Origin: Cristatella mucedo
Lineage: Eukaryota; Bryozoa; Phylactolaemata; Cristatellidae
NCBI GenBank assembly: GCA_009760855.2
Contig: WPIO01000012.1
Location: forward strand, 6,381,501 to 6,445,500
Direction of reading: 5' to 3'
Length of the DNA: 64,000 bases
The position numbers and the translations under genes are program-made. Below, piece by piece: positions 11,056 to 22,918 of this stretch. The notes beneath the pieces were generated by a model. The model was given only the letters and a program-made list of their open reading frames with translations, was not told the origin of the DNA and did not search any database. The first letter of the stretch is position 1, and the number at the start of each line of letters is the position of its first letter.

Positions 11056-11740
11056 ACTAGCTCGTTAGTTCTGTCTTGGCTTGATTATTATTGTAATTCC
11101 CTTTTGGCTGGGCTACCAAAGAAAGCAACTAGGCCAATGCAAATAGCTGTGAATATGGCTGCAAGGCAAGTTTTCAGGTCCCAGAGGTTTGAGCACGTGT
11201 CTCCTTTGCTAAAAGAGCTAGGATGGCTGCCGGTTGATCAACGGATACAGAGCCAAGTTCTTACGCCGATCCACAAGACTTGCCACGGCTTGACTGCTCC
11301 ATACCTAGCTGAACTTCTGCACCAGTTTCAGCCTCCTCATGTCCTCAGGTCCTGTATGAACAATAAATTAGCTGTTCCATTGCTCTGCTTAAAGACCATT
11401 GGCGACAGAAGCTTTAGCTCTGCAGGTTCTAGACTGTGAAACTTGCTTCTGTGATTCTTGCGCATTGACAACTACTCTCCTGCTGCCAACTATGGCTCTT
11501 TTCCAGCGGTCCTGAGCTGCTACTTCCATGCTACATACTTCCTGCTAACTAACTGCTCTCCTGACTCTACTATGCTTTCCACTTTCTCGTTGTTGCATGA
11601 GATGAAGTCTGTTGGCCACCGAATGCGTACCAAAAGCCGCTTTGGCTGTGAGTGCGCTATACAAAACTCTCCAGCACAACACCCACACAGTCTTTGTGGC
11701 TTTGTGGAGTTACAGACAGAGAGACATTACATTACATAAT
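11056..11740 (+). mobile_element. LINE fragment, subfamily 2 (ORF2 C-terminus)
   Basis: The plus frame from about 11080 to 11439 encodes the region after the reverse transcriptase core typical of L2/CR1 elements. Its order is: Y-C-N-x-L-L-A-G-L-P near the start, N-M-A-A-R, then LLKELGWLPVDQRI, then an APYLAELL-like block, then FSSAGSRLWN. The rest is 3' sequence shared with 8530-8790. The copy is 5'-truncated and diverged. Confidence 0.8.
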
Positions 11741-11799
11741 GCTTGTTTCAAAAATCCCCCTTTCTGGTGACTGGCAAACGTTTTGTGTTTGCTTCTTAG

Positions 11800-11995
11800 A
11801 TAATAATAATAATAATAATAATGCACTTGATAAAGCGCCCTCAGAGAACTCAATCTCTTTCTAGGCGCTCTACATTTGCTGCAAAGGGAAATGCGATTGA
11901 ATGGTGAGTAATAGCATGCTTGATAAACAAACAACACGAATAACATGGTTAGGGGTGACATGCACAGGGTCAGCATGCAAATGTTGTTAGATATA
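11800..11995 (-). mobile_element. LINE 3' UTR and tail (minus)
   Basis: A (TAA)n run at 11802-11821 leads into 'AAAGCGCCCTCAGAGAACTC' and the 3' UTR block 'GGTTAGGGGTGACATGCACA'. Truncated before coding sequence. Confidence 0.8.
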
Positions 11996-13248
11996 CTTTT
12001 ACTTTGGTTGGTCCATATTACTCTAGCTTGGTTTTTCGTAGTAAGATGAGCTAATACCATTTACGTGTATGCAGTATGCATATACCTGTATATACTGTAG
12101 AGTTGTCAGATACTAGCAGGTGCCATCATAAGTTTAAGCAAGCTGCCATACTTATCGGATAGGGCATCACTTTCAAGGTAGATTTTCCTTGTACTGCTTT
12201 CACGACACTTTTGTTTCGTATATGCCTAATTCAAAGTCTGAATTAAACCCGTTTTGCTTCAGTTTTTACTGACTAAAAGACCTACTGTAATATGAGGTGA
12301 CTCTACCACTACGTTTAATCACTTCGTTTCGGACAGTTTGAATGGATTCCACTATCTGACATAATCGAGAGCGATTTCTCACCAGCAGTGACTAAGAGCC
12401 CGAAGTAAAACATATCCTCAGACTATATGAATAGTCGGCGACAATACACTTCACTCCAGAGCATCCAACAGGTTGGCTTCAGAACAGGACTGACACTTGG
12501 CCATGGGAGTATAGCTGGAAGAGAATACTATTTATCCGGACCGAGGAACAATTCTCTTATTGACCCCATGATGAGTTTTGGATCGACGACCTGTCAATCG
12601 TGCTCTCTCACAGTCTAGGCGTTCGAAATACTGACAGTTTGTAATGTTTAAATCTTACTGCTGCATCATATAACTTCTATGCAATAGATAGTCCCAGCTA
12701 TAGCTGGTGCACACCAACCCCCCCTCCACTACCAGAACTACACCCCCGAATTCTGCTGAAGGCAGTCACATTGGAAAGCTTTTCGTTAATATGCTGCATC
12801 TCCTGTTGAAAATGAGCTTCGATTCAGTTGTCTTCATAACTCTAAGGCAATGTTCACTAGCCGTGATCTACCTAACGAAGGCAGATGACTTAATGTTGCT
12901 GTTTAAAAAATATGTTTATGCTGGCTGGCTTTAGAGTATATCTTGTTGCTGTGACCACTGCAAAAAGTTGCTCCAACCTAAGCCTCGTCGTCAGTTTGAT
13001 GCTTAAAGAACACTTTGGAAGGAGTATATCTGTTCCTCAAAGCTTTCATTTAATGGCCTTACAGTCCTGCTCGTTTCTTGGCCCAGAAAGACCACACTGC
13101 TTCTTTACTATGATTGTCCCAGTCGAAATTGCTATTATCATTGTAGCCTATGCACTGCTTGGAAATTGAGCATCCTTGCAATGCCTATATGGTTGTAGCA
13201 TGGTTGTATTCACCTCCCTCCCCTCCCCAAATTTTTGTGAAAGTAGGT
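11996..13248. other. no supported gene
   Basis: AT-rich, no recognisable gene or repeat. Confidence 0.4.
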
Positions 13249-13402
13249 ATTAGCTCAGGGATAAAGCGCTTGCTCTTTACTACCCATATCATGGGTTCGA
13301 GTCCTGCGGTAGGCGATCTTTCATTGCCTATGCAGGCGTTGGTGATAGCCGGTAATGGTCTTCTGCAGCTATGTAAGTGCGGCTGTTGAATCAGCTAACC
13401 TT
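13249..13402 (+). mobile_element. SINE-B copy
   Basis: tRNA-like head (TATTAGCTCAGGGATAAAGC... GGGTTCGAGTCC, the B box) followed by the SINE-B body (GGCGATCTTTCATTGCC... GATAGCCGGTAATGG... GTTGAATCAGCTAAC). No LINE-type tail. Confidence 0.75.
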
Positions 13403-13780
13403 ATCTTGCTCTCTGTGGTGATTAGCCATGCTACCACCTCCAAAATTGGCTGGAAAGGAACTCACCTAAGCTACTTCTCTGGCACGTATCAGTGGGCCGA
13501 CTAAAGTGCTTTTACATTCAACACTGGCACCACTTTTAGTGCCAGATACTGTAACATTCGTCAGATGCATTTCGAATTGTATTTTCTCTCTCTGGGACCG
13601 TATGTACTTTCTGGTCTTGCTCCTATATGTGGATGAAACTACTTTGATAGTTACGGACTGATACACTTACCTGCTCGGTTTTTAGAGGCAGCCGAGACTG
13701 GGGATGCCTTAGTTAGTGTTTGGAATTTCTCGATTTCTAGTAATTGCTTAAATAAAACAAGACTTCCGATGGTGCCTCAT

Positions 13781-13850
13781 AATAATACTAATACTCTTGG
13801 TATAGCACCCTCAGAGAACTCGATCTCTTTCTAGGCACTTTACCTGAGAG
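13781..13850 (-). mobile_element. LINE/SINE-A tail fragment (minus)
   Basis: Short stretch with the shared tail (AATAATACTAATA then GCACCCTCAGAGAACTCGAT). It is followed at 13850-13893 by a GA-rich patch. Confidence 0.6.
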
Positions 13851-13893
13851 AGAAAGAGAGGTAAAGAGAGCGAAAAGAGAGGGAGGGATAGAA

Positions 13894-14559
13894 GCCATGA
13901 TTTGAGTGCATCTGAGATATTTCTATGCTGTGACCTTCCGAGGTCGTTTAGCCCAAAACATTAATGTGAGTGGCAACATGCTGCTTAGCCCAGTGCACTG
14001 ACCGATGTGCGTGACCCCCATCTTGGCTTATTGATGCTACCACGGAATTTGCCTGCTTAGATGCTCTACTGCCCTCGTTTTTACTTCTGAGGAAGGGAGC
14101 TGCATTGTTATGTTACTTAAGTTTCTTTCTGTGCTCATGCTCAATGACCCTGTAGAAAGAAGCCTGTGGTTATGCAAGTTGGCCAAACGCGTGTACTTTC
14201 GGATTTGATGCCTCAATTGAGATTTTTACCAGAAATGGCATGTACAAAGGACGGTACTTTTTGGTATGTAGCTTGTCGCAACAGAGACAGAGTTGGTAGT
14301 CTGTTCAGCAGCTTCGGCCACCTACATTTGGTGACCCCCGGCATGGCAGAGAGTTTCAGCCACGCAGTGCCGGCTCTGTGCTGCCTCTCAAGCATTGGGG
14401 GCTGAAGTAGAAAGAAACTGGTCCGGTGGCCTACATTTGGTGTGATTATGCATGCTTGCATACAAACTCTATTACCATCTGTGTTGCAACATCAGCTCTT
14501 GTTGCTCTGATTTTACCACTAAGCGCACCGAGGAGTCCACTTGAGTGCACAGCTGTTGC
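13894..14559. other. no supported gene
   Basis: No recognised coding or RNA feature. Confidence 0.4.
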
Positions 14560-14690
14560 TAAGTCATCATATTCTATTCTATTGTGTATCACTTTGCAGC
14601 AAATGTAAAGCGCCTAGAAAGAGATTAAGTTCTCTGAGGGCGCTTTATCAAGTGCAATATTATTATTATTATTATTATCTGAGCAGCTGT
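14560..14690 (+). mobile_element. LINE 3' tail (plus)
   Basis: Carries 'TTTGCAGCAAATGTAAAGCG', the tail stem AGCGCC...GGGCGCT and a (TTA)n run at 14661-14680. Only the extreme 3' end remains. Confidence 0.75.
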
Positions 14691-15558
14691 TGCTGCTCCT
14701 GCTGCCTTAGTGGCCCAGCCCTTACAAATCACCAAGCCCAGTGGGTGCTGCTGCTTGGTGTGTTACTGAGATTTAGCTAACTCAGCCACCGGCCCTGTAT
14801 TTGTGGCAGGGGTGTGTGTAGCAATCCCTGGCTGGTACAGGGCAGGAAGCACTCGTATGCCTGGGAGGCTTTAGTAGCATGAACTGAATGCTTGCCTATT
14901 GGCTAGAGCACTTGGTTTCTGCCGGGTTGCACTTTCGAACTGATTTGCCATCATCAGAATGCATGTTTTTGTAGCATAGCAATACGACAAAGCAGGAACT
15001 GAGTCGTGTCATTTCATGAGCCAACAAAGCCGTAAACATATTTAAACACTCACTGTGTATGTAGGCTTATTGAGAAATTTATTCAACTATGCCTTGTGGC
15101 TACCCAGCGGAACAACAAACGGCTTACACAAAGGGAGCATTGTTGCACACAGCATTGTGATATGCCTCGCTAGCCTAAAGCAAGCTTCTACCATGAGTGA
15201 AAAACCTATTTCTGCTTTGTATGATTTACCTACTGCTCATTGCCGCCTGAAACCGGATCTGCACTCATCAGCTTCGGTCTGGTGCCGACCTCTTTGCAGA
15301 GCTAGTTATTTGAGATGATTAGCTAATGAATTGCAAATGAGCGAGAGCTTCTAAAAAATACGCCGTGTGTCTTCACTGTCAGTGGTATTTTTGGTGTACA
15401 CTTACTTATAGGGTTGTTAAAATTGTGTGTTGAACCTGAGCACTAAAGCTGAATGAAGGAAAATGAACTTGTGTAGCCCCTCAAACTCAGCAGGCTGTCT
15501 AGTGGCATTGAAAACTTTAGGGCACATTGCATTTTGCTTAGGCAGTCAGTGACCACAC
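14691..15558. other. no supported gene
   Basis: No recognised feature; the 87-codon frame at 15055-15318 has no family resemblance. Confidence 0.4.
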
Positions 15559-16560
15559 CTAATAATAATAATAATAACAACACTTGATGAAGCGCCCTCA
15601 GAGAACTCAATCGCTTTCTAGGTGCTTTACATTTACTGCAAAGGAAACAAGATCGGATGGTTAGTGATAGCGTGCTCGATAAACAACAAGAATAACATGG
15701 TTAGGGGTGATATGCACAAGGTCAGCATACAAGTGTGGTTAGTGGCAGCATGCAACAGTATCAGCATGCATAAACACATAAACGACTAATCACTGGGACC
15801 CACTAAATCCTGTCATCAATTGGTGCGTTTTTAATTTCTTTTTAAATGTGGTCAAGTCAGGAAATGTCGTGACGGACATCGGGAATGAGTTCCAGGCTTT
15901 GGGAGTATACGAACTAAAGGCATGGTCTCCAAAGGATTTGAGGTTTGTACGAGGTATAGGTAAACGATTAGATTCCGAAAAGCAAGTGCTACGATGCTTA
16001 GACTGGTGGGGGAGTAGATCTGATAGGTAGGCTGGAGCCAAAGAATGAAGGGACCTAAAAGTGAGCGATAAAACCTTAAGAGTCGATGCGTTGCTTGACT
16101 GGTAGCCAGTGCAGGTCGGCGAGAAGTGTTGTGATGTGGCAACTGGGATGGTCACGACAGACAAGCCTAGCTGCAGTATTTTGCACCAGCTGCAAGCGCC
16201 TGATTGCACAGGCCGGTAGACCAGCAAGCAGTGAGTTACAGGAGTCAAGACGGGATGCATGAACCAAGTTAGATGTGGTATTCCTATCTAAAGAAGCCCG
16301 AGTTTTAGCAATGTTATTTAGCTGAAAGTAGGCAGACTTGATTGTGGAGCTGATGTGGTCGTCTAACGAAAGGTCACTTTGGAACATGACATCTTGATTT
16401 CGTGCAGATTCAATAGGAAATATCCTAGCAGAGCCGATTTTGAGCATTAGCCGTTCCAATTTCTGAATCACACTTGGTTTGCCCATAACTAGGAAGTTGG
16501 TTTTATCATAATTAAATTCAGGAAAATTTGCTGCCATCCATGTGCGGATGTCATCAATAC
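15559..16560 (-). mobile_element. LINE fragment, L2/CR1-like, best-preserved copy
   Basis: Reading the minus strand, the segment encodes the part of ORF2 that follows the reverse transcriptase catalytic core. In order it has NYDKTNFLVMG, then LSLDDHISSTIKSAYFQL, then C-N-S-L-L-A-G-L-P, then LQLVQNTAARLVCRDH, then DLHWLPVKQRI. It continues with LHSLAPAYLSDLLP and PKAWNSFPMSV to a stop. This is the characteristic C-terminus of L2/CR1-clade LINEs. The 3' UTR and a tail ending in (TAA)n at 15559-15580 follow. Frame changes near 16080 and 16250 show it is inactive. The copy begins after the YxDD motif, so it is 5'-truncated. Confidence 0.9.
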
Positions 16561-16562
16561 AA

Positions 16563-16678
16563 GCTTATCCAAATATTCAGGAAAAGACGGCCTGGCTTTC
16601 TTCTGTAATATGTTGATGCATAGCAGAAAAGATGGCCTGGCTTTCTTCTGTAATATGCAAATGCATAGCAGAAACACA
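16563..16678. repeat. imperfect tandem duplication (about 59 bp)
   Basis: Two neighbouring units share 'GCCTGGCTTTCTTCTGTAAT' (about 16590 and 16639) and end in 'ATGCATAGCAGAAA'. They adjoin the LINE boundary and are non-coding. Confidence 0.7.
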
Positions 16679-16811
16679 AAGCACTAAGTGGTGAAATTTT
16701 GCCAATAAGGGCAAAGCAAGCACAGGTAGCTTGGGTTAGAGACTGTCATCTCTGTAGACGTCAGCAGGTGAGTTTTGGACCTTCTTTTTAATTTTACTGT
16801 GTGTAAGTGCC

Positions 16812-16988
16812 TCGAAAAAATACCTGCTGACTTAACAGCCTCTTTTGTATAGCGACAAAAGAACCGTTACGGCTATCACCACCCCTGCAGCGATAAAGAA
16901 TCGCCCACCGCAGGATTCGAACCCACGACCTCGGGAGCAATGTTGTGAAAAGCAACCTCCTGACCTAGTTTGCCATCACGGCTTACCG
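16812..16988 (-). mobile_element. SINE-B copy (minus)
   Basis: Full-length type: 3' end TACCTGCTGACTTAACAGCC, body hairpins, then the B box complement GGATTCGAACCC and a head ending near GCCATCACGGCTTA. The hairpin 5' of the B box has decayed in this copy. Confidence 0.8.
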
Positions 16989-17119
16989 TTAAGAGAAGAG
17001 AGCAAGAAGAGCTTCAAGAAGAGCAAATGACAAGAAGAGCAAATGGCAATGTAAGCCACAAATTAAGGACCCAGAACCCGTGTAAGTGCTAATGATAATA
17101 ATAATAATAATGTAGTACC

Positions 17120-17265
17120 CTAAGACACAGTTGTCTGTTCCAGCGAGATGTGTCGCTAAGTATGCCAGGTGTGCTTTATTGTCTGGGGACCAAATGTTGG
17201 GTGCCGGGCACGAACGATCGCATTGTTGTGATTGGTATCGATTGGTGAGGAGCAACATGGCAATT
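17120..17265. repeat. interspersed repeat shared with 8790-8905
   Basis: The block 'TGCCAGGTGTGCTTTATTGT ... GATTGGTATCGATTGG ... GAGCAACATGGCAA' occurs twice in the window. It lies next to a LINE end in the other copy. Its class is unresolved. Confidence 0.65.
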
Positions 17266-17269
17266 ACCC

Positions 17270-17350
17270 ATTTATATAGTACCCTAAGGAAATCAAACCT
17301 CTTTCTTGACAAGCACTTGCTATATGCTGCAAAGGGTTTACTTGTCAAGC
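17270..17350 (-). mobile_element. LINE tail fragment (minus)
   Basis: Diverged tail (TATATAGTACCCTAAGGAA... TGCTGCAAAGGG) of the LINE family. Confidence 0.5.
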
Positions 17351-17774
17351 TGGGTAGGCAGAACAAGCAGCCTTAAAGGCACTTGCAGATATAATCTCCC
17401 TCGTTGGACTGTAGCCCTAGTACCCCATCACCTCCAAGAAACTTATCAAATTTTATAGAATGCTACATAGTGCGGTTAAATTTCAGCAGTACGACTGGTC
17501 GATCTGAGATCGATCTTTATTAAAAGCAGGATATTTTGTCAGACCTTGATGCAGTGCCATCACTTGGTTCTATCCAGGGTGCTGTAGCAGGACCTGGCTT
17601 GATGGTAATGGTAACAGGTAATGGCCAGTGCCTCACTGATGCCTCATGATTAGGCCGGTGGTATGCATAGCATGTACCATTAGTGTTCGAAACCATATTA
17701 GTTTCCAGCACGCTCTGCAGCGAACTCCATTTATGTCATTGGCCTATCATGTAGAGCACCCCAGGATAACTAAT

Positions 17775-18011
17775 TCACTTTCAAGGCTCTTGAAATATGC
17801 TGGAAAGGAAGGTGTCAATTAATCAGTGATAATAAATTGCAGACATTTAGTTCGCACAAGCACATAAAGTTTCCAATTCATATGTACTGAGTAAGTGCTG
17901 TTTGGAACAGGCAAGCTTTTAGCTCTTTTAAATGCTGTCAAGTCAGTGAATGTCGTGATGTAGGTCGATAGTGAGTTCCCAGGCTTTGTGGCATTTGAAC
18001 TGAAGGTCTCG
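17775..18011 (-). mobile_element. LINE fragment (minus), diverged
   Basis: Shares with other copies the block 'TTTAAATGCTGTCAAGTCAG' and 'GTGAGTTCCCAGGCTTTG', the antisense of the ORF2 terminus. Heavily mutated. Confidence 0.6.
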
Positions 18012-18120
18012 ATGGTTTGGCCCAGTGGTTGAGGTGCTTGACCAACCAAGGTCAAGATGGATGTATTTATTAACCGAGGGGTCGAGCCTCGTGGCACATG
18101 TGAAACATCTAAATAGAAGT
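18012..18120 (+). mobile_element. SINE-A head, degenerate
   Basis: GGTTTGGCCCAGTGGTTGAG followed by GTGCTTGACC and GGTCGAGCC matches the tRNA-like head of the SINE-A copy at 27044. The tail is eroded. Confidence 0.55.
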
Positions 18121-18154
18121 TTTCTTAAGGTGCTAAGCACATTACTTACCATAT

Positions 18155-18585
18155 TTTACCGTGTATAAGCCCTCTTTTTTCTCCAATTTTTGGGGGTCAA
18201 ATAATGGAGAGGGGGCTTATTTATGGAGTTACTTTTTGCATTAATATTTTGCTAAACAATGTACCTGCTTTGAATGCATTATGGTATTTGAACGCACTTG
18301 GAATGTGTTGTGGCATTTAAATGCAATGGATGGAATGGAAGATGATGCAGTCTATGAAGAGAGTGATATAACAATGAGGATAATGGAGTTTCCACAAATT
18401 TCAAGCTGTGATATGAATGAGGAAGATGGAGAAGGTATCATCACCATTCCTGATGCAGAGGATAGTGATATTGACTTAAGTGATTATTGTTAGTCTTAAT
18501 ATTGTTTGTTCATCCAGTTATTGAATACAAATATTTTTTCCCAATTTTTTTTCAAAAATTAGGGGGCTTATACACGTATGTATAA
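18155..18585 (+). mobile_element. pogo/Tigger-like DNA transposon remnant
   Basis: The ends are inverted repeats: CGTGTATAAGCCC at 18160 and its complement GGGCTTATACACG ending at 18576. The interior frame at 18281-18493 encodes N-A-M-D-G-M-E-D-D-A-V-Y-E-E followed by an acidic tail ending DSDIDLSDYC. This resembles the conserved C-terminus of pogo/Tigger transposases (N-A-L-D-G-T-E-D-D). The DDE catalytic region is absent, so this is an internally deleted, non-autonomous copy. Confidence 0.7.
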
Positions 18586-18755
18586 TTACGTACGACATTG
18601 TCTTATAAGGATTGATCTTTGAGGTTGGTTAGAGGCACAGCTTCACAGCTTAACGAACCAAGTCAGAGGAGGGGGTGGGGGTTGCTTAGTGGTAAATATT
18701 TTAGATACTCAAGCCGGAGCAGGAAATAAAGGGGTCTTAAAATAAAAATTAATAT

Positions 18756-18884
18756 AATTCATATTTATAACGCCTTAAGAGGACTTAATCTCTATCCAGG
18801 TATTTCGAATATGCCAAAGGACTCGAACCAACGACCTTGGTCAGTGAAGGCAAGCACCTTGACTCCTGGGCCAAACCAGGGCAA
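18756..18884 (-). mobile_element. SINE-A copy (minus)
   Basis: LINE-type tail (TATTTATAACGCC... AGGACTTAATCTCT) followed by the tRNA-like head complement (ACTCGAACCAACGACCTTGG... GGGCCAAACCAGGG). Confidence 0.7.
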
Positions 18885-19130
18885 TTGTGACAGCCTTGAA
18901 GTCGGTGTGCTGCTTGACGGAGAGCCTATGCAGGTCTAAAAAAGCGGCAGATCCGACGTACCTGCCGACGTTCACGACAAAAAGATATGCTGCATTTTGC
19001 ACCATCTGTAAGCATCTTATTGCACAGACAGGAAGACCTGGAACTAGAGAGCTTCAGAAGTGTAGATGGGATATCACAACGTATGTACTAACGTTGCCTC
19101 GGTATCGGCACCTAGGCATCTCCGAATTTT
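18885..19130 (-). mobile_element. LINE fragment (minus)
   Basis: Antisense of the ORF2 C-terminal region ('GTGCTGCTTGACGGAGAGCC', 'TGCATTTTGCACCATCTG', 'CTTATTGCACAGACAGGAAG'). It abuts the SINE-A at 18756, suggesting the SINE inserted beside or into it. Confidence 0.7.
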
Positions 19131-19800
19131 TGCTATGTTATGCCATGGAAACTAGGCAACCTTGGGGAGGCTCACTTTATTCAGCTTGCGTTGCCACGAT
19201 AATACTTCTTGGCTTGGCTTTCATCCTGTTGCTGAGAGCAGGTGCACATATTTACATCTTTTCTTCTGACCACCAACCCAGCCAGCTCGTAATGGTGCTT
19301 GAACGAAAAAGTGAAAAATAGAAAGCAAGGCATCGTGGTCATACTTGAGTGAAATGTCCTCACGAGCTGTTGGAGTCGAACAGGGGGATACTTAGCTCCT
19401 AGGTTTCAGTACCAGTCTTTTAAGTATACATGAATAGGAGGCCAGTCCAAACCTTTAGTACTTGCTATACTTGGGATGAGTTTGTGAATCTGTGCTGCTG
19501 TAGAGCTGCAAGGCAGGCAAACTGCAGCAGCCACATGCCTGGCAGATGCTGTGAGTCACATACGCACGCACACGCACACGGGCTTGCAGTACCAGACATA
19601 GGGGAACCGTTTGATGGCCTACGATTTCTCAAAATTGATGATATTCTCTTTGGCTCATGATTTCATCACTACTTTGGCCTGGGTTTTGCTTTAGACTTCC
19701 GCCGTTTGGTTCGACACATCTGTGCGTAGGCATGGATGGTGAGGGGCTGCACTGTTTGCTCTAGTATACTCTCAGCTAGATCTCTGATTTGCATATGGTC
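19131..19800. other. no supported gene
   Basis: No recognised feature apart from a short CA/ACGC-rich patch near 19560. Confidence 0.4.
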
Positions 19801-19806
19801 TATATC

Positions 19807-19905
19807 TCCCTCCCCCCCTCCCTCCCTCCCTCCCTCCCTCCCTCCCTCCCTCCCTCCCTCCCTCCCTCCCTCCCTCCCTCCCTCCCCCTCTCTCTCTCTC
19901 TCTTC
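19807..19905. repeat. (CCCT)n microsatellite then (CT)n
   Basis: About 80 bp of CCCT units followed by CT. Pyrimidine-rich sequence continues to about 20095. Confidence 0.97.
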
Positions 19906-20099
19906 CTATCTTTCCATTCCTTTCTCTTTCCTACTCCCTTCCTCCAACCTCACTGCCTAGTTCTTTCCCCTCCCACTCTCCTTCCTTTCCTCCCACTCTC
20001 CCTATTTCCCTACCCCTCGCTTCTTTCCTGCCCCTCCTTTCTTCCCTGCCCTTCTCCATCCTTTTAGACCTCCCTCCTTCCGAACTATATCTTTCCTAG

Positions 20100-20280
20100 G
20101 GTATGTGCACGTGTTTATATGTGTGTTGTGTATGTTTGTACACAGTGTGTATGTTTGTAGTGTGTAGTTTGTGTATGTACATGTGCATGCATATTCGTTG
20201 GTGTGTGCGTGCTGTTAGCATGTGTGCTTGTGCCTGCATTTGTTTGTGTGTATGTGATAGGACTTTTAATGTGTATGTGT
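20100..20280. repeat. degenerate GT/TGTA-rich tract
   Basis: Low-complexity TG-rich sequence; the open frames over it are compositional artefacts. Confidence 0.7.
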
Positions 20281-21836
20281 TTTACAGCCCTACATGCCAC
20301 ACCAACCTCGGCAGAATTGATGGTCCTTGCACCACATGCTTACTTTTTTGTAGTGGTTGTACCCTAAAGTTTGCACGAAGAATCCTGACTGTTATGCTCC
20401 TAGCTGTGAGGTCACAGAATGATAGTCCTTAGCCTTTTTCCTTGAGATCTGCTGCGGTACCTGCAGTTCAGTCTGTTAGCACGAACTTATTGTCCCCTGT
20501 GCACATCAGTTAAACTAACCGAACGAAACTATTTTTTCGTGCTTGCTTTCTTCTTTCCTTGTGCCACGATCACCAGTTGCTTGTCTTAAGCAATGGGACC
20601 CCCCATTGGCGCTACTGGGTGAGATCCTATCTGTTTGTGCCTTTCGAATGCCCAGAGTTAGTTTTCCTTGTAAGTCTAAATCATACCTTCAGTGCCTCAT
20701 TGTCCGACTTCTTCACTAGATTGTGCTATTTGACATTCTGTAATAATCCCATATCTCATATCATATGTTTTGTTCAGCATGGGGCAGTGTCTGTTCATGG
20801 CACAGCATCCACCACAAATGTCTGAAAACTTCACACAGTTGTGCTTGCAATAGACTGGTTTAGCTTGGACTTTATGTCCATGATTCAGTATCGCTTGTTT
20901 TTGAAGCAATGAGCTTAGAATTAGCGGCATACTTGGTGTCTCGAGTTCTGTTGTTCTACCATGGAGCTTTTTAGTATACACTGGCATGAGCTGCTTACAG
21001 AAACATCGAAAACTGTTGCCGCTCCAAATTCTACGAAACTAGCCAGAGATTGGCAGTACCCACCACCTGTCAAAGCTAGGAATCGTGCCGTGGCTGAGCG
21101 ATCTTCACTTCTTTAACTCGAATGGTTTATTCGATTAAAAACCACAGTTGCAGCTTTTAAAAGGTTGCAAGGACCGAGACGGTATTTATTATTTGTCGAA
21201 TAGAAGATGTCACATAGGAAACTCAGATAATCAAGGTCCTCTATTCAGCCCTCCTTCTAAGCTCAGATTTGAAGATCGTTCCTTTTCCAGAGGTTCCATA
21301 AGCTGCGTTCTTGCTTAGACTGTGATCCTAAATAACAGAACAAACAGCAAAGGTGAATAGACATGAATTGATATAGGAAAGAGACCAAAAAAGCAATACA
21401 AACAGTATGATATGCCTTGTTATTGCCTCTGTCTCTGGTTCATTCTACCATGTCAGCTCACGATGTTATTTCATATCGGATTTTATTTCAGATCAATGTT
21501 GTTTTCCCAGATGCCACTTGAGGTACTTCACGATAGTGCTTAAATCTGGTTTTGTGTGTTTGTTTATTTCGGCAATAGTCCTGTTTGCAGCATATGCAGC
21601 AGCTTGCCGGTTCAGTTGAAGTACAGCATTAATTACTGCTCTTATGTTGACTGCCGAGAGCTCTTCAGCGTTGGGCTTGTGGCATGGAAAGCAATGACCA
21701 ACTGTGGTGAGGCGATAACCAACTGTGATTAGTTGGTGTTTGCTGGTCAGCAGTAGTAGCTATTAGATGAATGGTTGTTAGGTTTGTATATGGGCTGAGT
21801 GTGTGTGTGTGTGTGTACGTGCGCGCACATGCTGTA
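20281..21836. other. no supported gene
   Basis: No recognised gene or RNA feature. A short GT run lies at 21798-21815. Confidence 0.4.
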
Positions 21837-21837
21837 G

Positions 21838-22480
21838 GGATAATAATAATAATGATTAACCATTTCTTAGGGCCCTAAGAGAACTAATCTCTTTTAGACA
21901 TCTTATGTTTGCTAGAAAGGAAGTATGTCAATTGGTTTTGTGATAACATGCACAATTTTAGCACACATAAGCACAATTCAGACAGAGGGAGAAAATGTGG
22001 CAAATGTCGTCAAATCGGGGGGGGGGGGGTGTTGCAATGTCAGTCGGGAATGAATTCCGGCTTTGGAAGTAAAGGAAGTGAAGGCACGGTTTCCAAAGGA
22101 CTTGTGATTCATTAGAAGCTCGGAGACTCGTTAGAAGTGCAGCCAACCAAACAGTCAGCAGAGCCGATGGTATGATGAGGAAGCCTTGGCTAGGAAGTAT
22201 TTCTGATTGTTAAGCTGGAGGAACAGAATGAGAGGAATTTAAATGAGTGGTAGAACCTTATAGTCAATACACTGCTCGATTGATGAGAAGTCGGTGTCCT
22301 GTAGCCTTTGCTGTGTTCACGACCGACAAGCCCGGCTGTAGTCTCATGCACCAAGTGTAAGTGTCGTAATGTACACTTAGGAAGGCTGCAAATAGGGAGT
22401 TTGCAGAAGTCGAGATGGAATGTCACAAATGTACCAACCAGCTTCCTTACAAATAGTAGCCAGAGAGGCAGATATCGTGT
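21838..22480 (-). mobile_element. LINE fragment (minus), subfamily 3 tail
   Basis: A (TAA)n start and a tail variant (TTAGGGCCCTAAGAGAACTA) lead into the 3' UTR. Antisense ORF2 blocks then follow ('AATGAATTCCGGCTTTGGAA', 'GACAAGCCCGGCTGTAGTC'). A G-run interrupts it at 22018-22028. Confidence 0.75.
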
Positions 22481-22918
22481 CTTTTTGAGTCCTCCCTCTT
22501 CTCTCCTGGCTGAATGAGTATGTGTACGCATACATGCACGTGTGTGCTGTGTCCATGAATAAGTTGGTGTGAACATACGTGCCGTGCCTGCTCGCAGCAG
22601 AATAGGCAACCAACAAGCCTCACTGCTGTTAACTTACTTCAACACGGTTGATTCACAAATAGTGGTCTCAAGTTGCTTTTCAAAACTGCATGAATGCATG
22701 CGCATTTGCCTAGTTTATACCCGAAAGTTAGCTGGAATGACCTCCAGTTCAGAGCATTGCAATTTGTCCCTCGCCCACACTCCCCGAACTGTTTTACCAT
22801 CGATGAAACCAGAAGCATAGGTAAATGAATAACTAAGGGGGCAGCAGCCTCCTCATTAAGCCTGCCGGCATGCACCAAACAGAGGTCTCACCTATGATCT
22901 TTAACTATGGTCTGTTGG

